This document shows positions 15,193-15,222 of a stretch of 15,222 bases of DNA, one piece after another. Source of the DNA: JBCDBD01 sp039184335. Its GTDB lineage: Bacteria; Bacteroidota; Bacteroidia; Flavobacteriales; Flavobacteriaceae. Made by a program: the position numbers and the translations under genes. Within the stretch, counting starts at the first letter, position 1. Every line of letters begins with the position of its first letter. The stretch spans positions 1-15,222 of the forward strand of contig JBCDBD010000060.1 of assembly GCA_039184335.1 (NCBI GenBank), in the 5' to 3' direction. The notes beneath the pieces were generated by a model that had not been told where the DNA came from, searched no databases, and worked only from the letters and a program-made list of their open reading frames with translations.

Positions 15193-15219
15193 ATGATTGA
15201 ATTGAATTAATTCAATCAT
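15193..15219. promoter_or_regulatory. palindrome with core TTGAATTAATTCAA
   Basis: ATTGAATTAATTCAAT (15201-15216) is a perfect 16-bp palindrome whose 14-bp core matches the two TTGAATTAATTTAA sites with one change. The same bases can also fold as an 11-bp stem, ATGATTGAATT/AATTCAATCAT with a 5-base loop. It is the most symmetrical of the three copies. Confidence 0.5.
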
Positions 15220-15222
15220 TTA

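Larger units (their letters stand above)
14822..15222. other. gene-free right end of the window
   Basis: About 400 bp without a coding frame worth calling. After the terminator-like hairpin it becomes strongly A/T-rich and holds two inverted repeats, at 15127-15150 and 15193-15219. It resembles a promoter region for a gene beyond the window. Confidence 0.6.

Overview
The window looks like chromosomal DNA of a marine member of the Bacteroidota, most likely family Flavobacteriaceae. The pointers are AT-rich, A/T-tract-rich intergenic DNA with no clear Shine-Dalgarno sequences, a lipoprotein with an acidic C-G-D-D-D start to the mature chain, a stand-alone DUF6624 protein, a small Crp/Fnr-type regulator of the flavobacterial kind, and an NhaB sodium/proton antiporter. 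This is inferred from protein style, not from a marker gene.

Left part (1-5.4 kb), a loose accessory set: a DUF6624 protein on the plus strand (76-1116); a complete IS200-type insertion element of about 540 bp bounded by two related hairpins (1270-1808) and carrying only a Y1/HUH transposase; then, on the minus strand, a putative surface zinc-metalloprotease lipoprotein (1856-2644), a secreted two-domain retropepsin-like aspartic protease broken by a -1 type frameshift at a T7 tract (2953-3788), and a secreted amidohydrolase (4013-5377).

Middle (5.4-7 kb): a possible gene remnant (5452-5604), a small polytopic membrane protein of unknown function preceded by a hexanucleotide repeat (5660-6214), and about 660 bp without a recognisable gene that leads into the next operon.

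Right part (6.9-15.2 kb), the coherent module: a plus-strand operon nhaB - acetolactate-synthase-like ThDP enzyme - aldehyde dehydrogenase (6946-11520), a convergent membrane-anchored FMN/Fe-S glutamate-synthase-like protein (11575-13179), and two tandem, about 79% identical Crp/Fnr-type regulators (13344-13925 and 14240-14821). The most interesting observation is a 14-bp near-palindrome, TTGAATTAATTTAA. It occurs identically upstream of nhaB (reverse orientation, 6726-6739) and between the glutamate-synthase-like gene and the first regulator (13262-13275). It occurs again in perfectly palindromic form (TTGAATTAATTCAA, 15202-15215) at the right edge. This suggests, but does not prove, that antiporter, pyruvate/aldehyde enzymes, glutamate-synthase-like protein and regulators form one regulon, plausibly for sodium/pH or redox balance.

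No rRNA, tRNA, CRISPR array or prophage was recognised.
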